A DNA stretch of 64,000 nucleotides, from positions 365,237 through 429,236 of the forward strand of contig CAJTCE010000001.1 in assembly GCA_910574745.1 (NCBI GenBank). The letters are read 5' to 3'. Shown in pieces: positions 59,739 to 64,000 of the stretch. The stretch's first letter is position 1. The number at the start of each line of letters is the position of its first letter. The position numbers and the translations under genes are program-made. The DNA is from Lachnospiraceae bacterium. GTDB lineage: Bacteria > Bacillota > Clostridia > Lachnospirales > Lachnospiraceae. Below the pieces are notes generated by a model. The model did no database searches. It was not told the origin of the DNA and saw only the letters and a program-made list of their open reading frames with translations.

Positions 59739-60837
59739 CGCATAACACCCAATTTGAAAATCCGCTGTTTTTTGCCGACTGATAAACCGGAAGAATTATT
59801 TCTGATAATTGTTCAGAAAATTCTTCCTTTTTCAGCCCCGGCCTGTACAGCTTCTGCTTAATATCACTATTGTTCAGATGCTCCTTGGAACACTTGTCAA
59901 ACTCTTTATGCAGCGCATCATTTTGCCACAACATAGAATAGGATAAATACTCCATCTGACAAAATGAAGAGAAATATTTCTCCCAATCGGGAAGATGATT
60001 GCTCTTTTTACTGTTAATGCTTCTTGTTGTGGGGTGAAGATTCCAAAATTCATCATGGGCAACATAGGACCATGGCACAAAATGATCAATAGAAATATCA
60101 TCCTTTGTTAATTCCTTGTTTCCGTAAATTTCATGAACAGGCTGCAATTCTATTAATATTCTCCAGTATTTCTTTACCTTGTCCAACTTGCGCTCTTGAG
60201 GCGGGTACAATTTGTCTGCAATTCCCGGTACGCTGGGATTTCTTTTTTGAAGATAAATAATCATATGATACTGCAGCCAGCCTTTGATGATTTCCTGATT
60301 TTTTATAATATAATTCATCCATTTAGGTTGTATGGTAATAACTGTGTTCATTCCATCATAAAGTCTGAAATAGTATATCAGGCTCCGTTCCTGATTGATT
60401 CTGGAAATCAAATCCTTTTTAGGCACATCCCAGTTTTTACCCTTTAAGCTTTCTAAAAATGGAGCCTGCAGCCTGTAAGGTACATTTTCAATCAGTATTC
60501 TTTTTATCCGTTTGACCTCTTTGTCGGTACAGATATGTAAATAGTCCAGAAGGATTTCTTTCTTTTCCGAGGGTTTCATTCCGCTTATACTCTGCACGCG
60601 CTTAACAGCCATTTCCAGATTGTCCTTTGGCCCTAAGTTTAAATGGTACTCTGAAACCATATACCATGCATCGGCTATCATTTCATCAACTAATTCTTCG
60701 TATGTAAAATGGTCTTTTCCATTTATGATTTGGTTGACTATTGCCTGAAACCAGAATAGCTTGTAGCACTCGCTTTTTTTATCGAAAAGGCGGCTTAAGT
60801 ATTGGATATCCAGGTTATCGGATTTGGGAAGGTACAT
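59722..60837 (-). CDS. HNH endonuclease domain protein
   Basis: 371 residues from the ATG at 60837, preceded by GAAAGGA; the frame extends to 60858. The N-terminal 240 residues are helical and unassigned. The HNH motif is DISIDHFVPWSYV (D251, H252) then EFWNLHPTTRSINSKKS (N266, N275, K277/K278), close to the HNH of Cas9-like and restriction nucleases. Several further helices follow. It is 46 bp behind the RT-HD gene and overlaps the methyltransferase gene, so all three may be one unit. It would cut DNA with metal ions. Confidence 0.82.
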   Translation of the reverse strand: MYLPKSDNLDIQYLSRLFDKKSECYKLFWFQAIVNQIINGKDHFTYEELVDEMIADAWYMVSEYHLNLGPKDNLEMAVKRVQSISGMKPSEKKEILLDYLHICTDKEVKRIKRILIENVPYRLQAPFLESLKGKNWDVPKKDLISRINQERSLIYYFRLYDGMNTVITIQPKWMNYIIKNQEIIKGWLQYHMIIYLQKRNPSVPGIADKLYPPQERKLDKVKKYWRILIELQPVHEIYGNKELTKDDISIDHFVPWSYVAHDEFWNLHPTTRSINSKKSNHLPDWEKYFSSFCQMEYLSYSMLWQNDALHKEFDKCSKEHLNNSDIKQKLYRPGLKKEEFSEQLSEIILPVYQSAKNSGFSNWVLCDERAE

Positions 60838-60883
60838 AAATAAAGTCCTTTCTATCATTTCAAATACATTTAAGACACAACTT

Positions 60884-63800
60884 CTATACTATTTTCTGTT
60901 TCAATATTTCAAATTGTTCATCTGTTAAGTCTGTCGGATTTGAAACAATCACTTTAATTACAATTTCCGAATTATAAAAACGTTCTGTTTTTGGCACTCT
61001 CAATAAATAAGCCCGTAATGCCTGCATTTCTTTTGCTAAATAGTCATTTTTCTTATTAAACCATTTACATAAAAAATTACATTTTTCAGATGAGCACTTT
61101 TCCCCTGGACGATTTAGTTCTAATTCAAATCCGTCTCCAGTTACTTTATCTCCACCAATCTTGACACAATTACACTTATCGCCATCCATTCTTGACAACT
61201 GCGAAAGATTTACATAGACGGAAAGAGTTACTTTTTCAGTAATTTTCTCTGGTGAAAGATATCCAGCTTTTTGAGAATCACTCTTTTCACTATTACTAAT
61301 ATATTCGGATGTCAACTCATACCCTTCTATTAATAAATGCGAAATCCAGTGAAAAGCTGAAACTGATGACATATTATCGATGTTATGATTCAATATCGGT
61401 TTTGAAACTCTCCTCTCACTCATATCCAACAAATCTGCAAATCTCAACAAAATTTTATCAAATTTATAACTAATAAGTTTGGATTTGGCATCTCCTTTAG
61501 TAAAATAAATATCCTTTACATCCATCATGTGACTTTCCGCAATTTCTGCAACACTTTCTCTTACACTCGCCTCTAAAAAAGACAATTCATCTCTTTTACG
61601 AATTTCTTCCGCACTATCCTTAGCATGTCTCGATCTAATTTTATTTTCGAAGAACTCGTCCACCTTTTTATAAATTTCTACTATTTCTTTTTTTATTTCT
61701 CCTGTATTTTTGTCTTTTCTCCTTTCCATAATAAAATCTGTTGCCATTTCTTCTGAAACACCTTCATCGAGCAAAAAATCATTTGCTGATGCAATTCTAA
61801 CCATTGAAATGTCGTGAAGATAACAAGCAATAAACAATAGATAATAATCATAGTTCGTAATTTTTAAATAACTAAATGTCTTAACTATTTTAATTATATT
61901 TTTTACTAAATCAACTGCATGTTCTTGATTATGCAACGTATAAAAATATAGATGCTTTGCCCCATTTTTCCAAATATCACATGTATATTTATGTACCAAA
62001 ATGAGATTATCTACATTAGATGGCATTTTAACATATCTTTTATATACTCCTAATACTTCAAATAATGTATAATCAACATTTTGCATATTATCAGGTGACA
62101 TCACATCCATTTGCCAATTAAAAAACTGCTGAATATCACATTTTGAATTTCTAAGGTATACCAAACTCCTTAACTCTCCGTATGTAATACCTTTTTTATC
62201 ATAAGAACTTAAAACCACATCCTCTGATAAGTTTACTTTAAATATCCTTGAATAAATTGCATTTAAAAACATTCTTTGTAATCTATTTGAATTTGAACTT
62301 ACAATTTTAATCTTTTCCACAAATTCTTTTGAGCAAATATCAAAACTACTTAATACATCTTCATTTAAAGCCTTTAATCTAATTCCACTAAACTCTTTTC
62401 TCAAGGCTTTACTATGCATATTAGCATACATTATCATTTTCTGTGCTGTTTTCCTGTTTAGTGTTTTATAAGAATCCGGCAAATTTATTATTTCTCTTTT
62501 ATTTAAATAATCTTCATACATCTTTGCCAAAAAAGAACATTGTAATAAATCTTCTTGATAAATATTTTTTATAATACTCCTTATATATCCTCGTATTTTA
62601 TCCTGTTCATAGATTGTATTTGATATCAGTATATCAACTGCAACCTGCCAAATATCTTTTTTGAAATTATTAAAGAATTCTTCATCACTTATCCCCTTTT
62701 CAAGCACTTCATATGGATTTTTCATTTCTTCATCACTAATTTCATTTACCAGTACCTCGAATAATTTTTTATTTAAAGTTCTTTCGGTTTTTAGACGAAG
62801 ACGCAATGCCCTATATTTAAAATATTTTCTATATCTAATTAGTTTTTCTTGATATCCATCTTGAGCACTTAAATTATCATTTAATTCCGCTTCTATTGAT
62901 TCCAACAATTTTTCTGTCCTGCTAAGCATCGTACTATCTTCTTCTTCCGAATATGTAGATGTGATATCCATCCCTATTTGTGACGCTTCTCTACTAAGTA
63001 TTTTTAAATATACCTCCCCCTCTTTTGCATCTTGGATTTTAGTATATGTGCTTTTTCCTTTCAGCTCCGAATGTACTCTAATCGAATACTTTTCTGGCTT
63101 TTGATAGCATTCAGTACATCCATTCCTATTAACAATAAATCGATCATTTTCAATTTCTTTAAGACTCGTTTCTGAAACCTTCCCTATTGCATTATTTATA
63201 CTTTCCAATTTTTTTACAAACTTTTTATCATCAAATTCAACGTTTGTATATATATATGAATCATCTACATAATATAAAGCATTTCCGCCAAATTCCTCTT
63301 CAAAAATCTTTGCAATTTCAATCATGCACATGTTACCAAAAAAGTAAGACTGTGGTAATCCTTGTGCAATGCCTCTTGTAAAACATTTGCTAACTGCTCC
63401 ATCTCCATAATATTTTATTTTTGCTAATTCTGTTTTCAAATTTGTCACTTTGCATACCAAAAGTTTATAGATTATGGTCTTGAAAACATTTAAATTTTCC
63501 TTACTACCTAAAGTAACAGGTATATTCTTAATTAGAATGCTATAAACCAATAACGGATTAACCGAAGGAAAAAAATTCTCCAGATCCAACTTCAACTCAT
63601 ATTTATATTCTTTAGATGCACGATATGTCTTAAAATTATCGTTGGCCTTTTGTGTGTATTTTTTATATTGTCCATTCCATTTTTTAAACAATTCTTCCGG
63701 TTTTAAAGACACTCTATTTCCATAAAAATTATTAGGAATTAAACGACTATAATTTGACAAATTTAATTTCCAATATTTTTCTTCACATGGCAACTCATAT

Positions 63801-63901
63801 ATAAGTGGATGCATTAAAGCAACCATTGCAATTAACTGTACTAATTTTGCGATATGAATTGGTCTAAGGAACCGCTGATTAATTAGTTTTATTTTCAGCA
63901 T
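60884..63901 (-). CDS. Reverse transcriptase - HD-domain fusion protein (candidate defence RT)
   Basis: 1005 residues, clearly more AT-rich in coding than the 5' part of the window. The reverse transcriptase part (about 45-300) has motif A KLDLENFFPS (D106), motif B GIAQGLPQS (176-185 region) and motif C YYVDDSY (D213, D214). A helical connector (about 310-625) follows. The C-terminal part (about 640-960) is an HD phosphohydrolase: H657/H661, LHD at 695-697, RSRHA near 757-760, AESHMMD near 788-794 and LLRFADLLDMSERR near 818-831, the pattern of HD-ATPase or conflict-effector HD domains. No group II intron maturase or retron features are seen. The start has only a weak GGGA site. Confidence 0.85.
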   Translation of the reverse strand: MLKIKLINQRFLRPIHIAKLVQLIAMVALMHPLIYELPCEEKYWKLNLSNYSRLIPNNFYGNRVSLKPEELFKKWNGQYKKYTQKANDNFKTYRASKEYKYELKLDLENFFPSVNPLLVYSILIKNIPVTLGSKENLNVFKTIIYKLLVCKVTNLKTELAKIKYYGDGAVSKCFTRGIAQGLPQSYFFGNMCMIEIAKIFEEEFGGNALYYVDDSYIYTNVEFDDKKFVKKLESINNAIGKVSETSLKEIENDRFIVNRNGCTECYQKPEKYSIRVHSELKGKSTYTKIQDAKEGEVYLKILSREASQIGMDITSTYSEEEDSTMLSRTEKLLESIEAELNDNLSAQDGYQEKLIRYRKYFKYRALRLRLKTERTLNKKLFEVLVNEISDEEMKNPYEVLEKGISDEEFFNNFKKDIWQVAVDILISNTIYEQDKIRGYIRSIIKNIYQEDLLQCSFLAKMYEDYLNKREIINLPDSYKTLNRKTAQKMIMYANMHSKALRKEFSGIRLKALNEDVLSSFDICSKEFVEKIKIVSSNSNRLQRMFLNAIYSRIFKVNLSEDVVLSSYDKKGITYGELRSLVYLRNSKCDIQQFFNWQMDVMSPDNMQNVDYTLFEVLGVYKRYVKMPSNVDNLILVHKYTCDIWKNGAKHLYFYTLHNQEHAVDLVKNIIKIVKTFSYLKITNYDYYLLFIACYLHDISMVRIASANDFLLDEGVSEEMATDFIMERRKDKNTGEIKKEIVEIYKKVDEFFENKIRSRHAKDSAEEIRKRDELSFLEASVRESVAEIAESHMMDVKDIYFTKGDAKSKLISYKFDKILLRFADLLDMSERRVSKPILNHNIDNMSSVSAFHWISHLLIEGYELTSEYISNSEKSDSQKAGYLSPEKITEKVTLSVYVNLSQLSRMDGDKCNCVKIGGDKVTGDGFELELNRPGEKCSSEKCNFLCKWFNKKNDYLAKEMQALRAYLLRVPKTERFYNSEIVIKVIVSNPTDLTDEQFEILKQKIV

Positions 63902-63923
63902 TATCCCGTTTTGTCAAGTTTTT

Positions 63924-63988
63924 AGAAAGCCAGCGGAAATATCATTGGATATTTCCAGGTTATAACCCTTTATTTGGGGGTGCTTTCT
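63924..63988 (-). ncRNA. Structured region upstream of the RT-HD gene, possible RT-associated RNA
   Basis: Within the 99 bases between the RT start and the window edge an outer stem AGAAAGC (63924-63930) / GCTTTCT (63982-63988) encloses a perfect 9-bp hairpin GGAAATATC (63935-63943) / GATATTTCC (63948-63956) with a 4-base loop, and a smaller ACCC/GGGT hairpin (63965-63981). Several defence RTs use an RNA encoded directly upstream as template or scaffold. The region may extend beyond the window. A non-RNA role (operator, mobile-element end) is possible. Confidence 0.45.
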
Positions 63989-64000
63989 TTAAAATTGGGC

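Noticed and set aside
60884..63901. Group II intron, retron or DGR origin of the reverse transcriptase
   Set aside because: No intron domain V/VI or maturase region, no retron-type msr/msd layout recognised, and no template/variable repeat pair or avd gene. The long HD-containing C terminus fits none of these.
1..64000. CRISPR arrays, tRNA or rRNA genes, integrase or transposase genes
   Set aside because: No regularly spaced repeat array, no T-loop-like clusters outside genes, and no recombinase or transposase protein was seen while reading both strands; the mobile-element evidence is limited to the palindromic element.

Overview
The window looks like the chromosome of a gut-type Firmicute, most likely a member of the Lachnospiraceae (Clostridia). 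Coding density is high, most genes lie on the minus strand, ribosome binding sites are strong AGGAGG-type, GC is moderate to low, and several families typical of that group occur (PadR plus HAAS-domain pairs, SNF symporters, RbsC-type sugar ABC transporters, EAL proteins). No tRNA, rRNA or CRISPR array was recognised.

1-16.5 kb is sugar uptake. An AraC regulator (5.7 kb) diverges from an ABC sugar transporter operon that ends in a beta-phosphoglucomutase-like gene cut by the left edge. After thioredoxin reductase comes a GntR/UTRA regulator and a second operon: binding protein, permease, ATPase, PfkB kinase, two TIM-barrel epimerases and a SIS-domain deglycase. Kinase, epimerases and SIS protein resemble FrlD, FrlC and FrlB, so I read this as a fructoselysine (Amadori product) pathway. 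The same AATACGTAT word lies in both the gntR and operon promoters.

16.5-30 kb is mostly housekeeping and signalling: a FIST-GGDEF-EAL protein, a PadR/HAAS operon, RecQ with an ArsC/Spx-like protein, a SUFU protein, a membrane EAL protein, an SNF symporter, YjbR and 3-methyladenine glycosylase. 30-35 kb is a CprABC/LanFEG-like antimicrobial-peptide ABC transporter divergent from its own two-component system, with four 11-bp-spaced CCTT repeats between them.

35-51.6 kb is mixed accessory DNA: two nuclease-like proteins (PD-(D/E)XK-like; NERD-HRDC), XRE regulators, rtcB flanked by structured or small RNA candidates, a CASTOR/POLLUX-like channel, an orphan pseudopilin, Ogg, a 187-bp palindromic element, a frameshifted XRE gene, an XRE-XRE-PIN operon, a WYL/GyrI pair, acetolactate synthase with a TetR regulator, and a CAT-like acetyltransferase.

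51.7-64 kb looks like a defence island, all on the minus strand. An RHH repressor, a zinc-ribbon/TPR/TIR protein, an SPFH/zinc-ribbon protein, a membrane protein and a second zinc-ribbon/TIR protein form one tight operon. Upstream lie a truncated UvrD-like helicase remnant, a methyltransferase, an HNH nuclease, and an AT-rich 1005-residue reverse transcriptase fused to an HD phosphohydrolase domain, with a structured region just before its start. The RT-HD gene with its candidate RNA, and the two-TIR plus SPFH operon, are the best candidates for undescribed systems.
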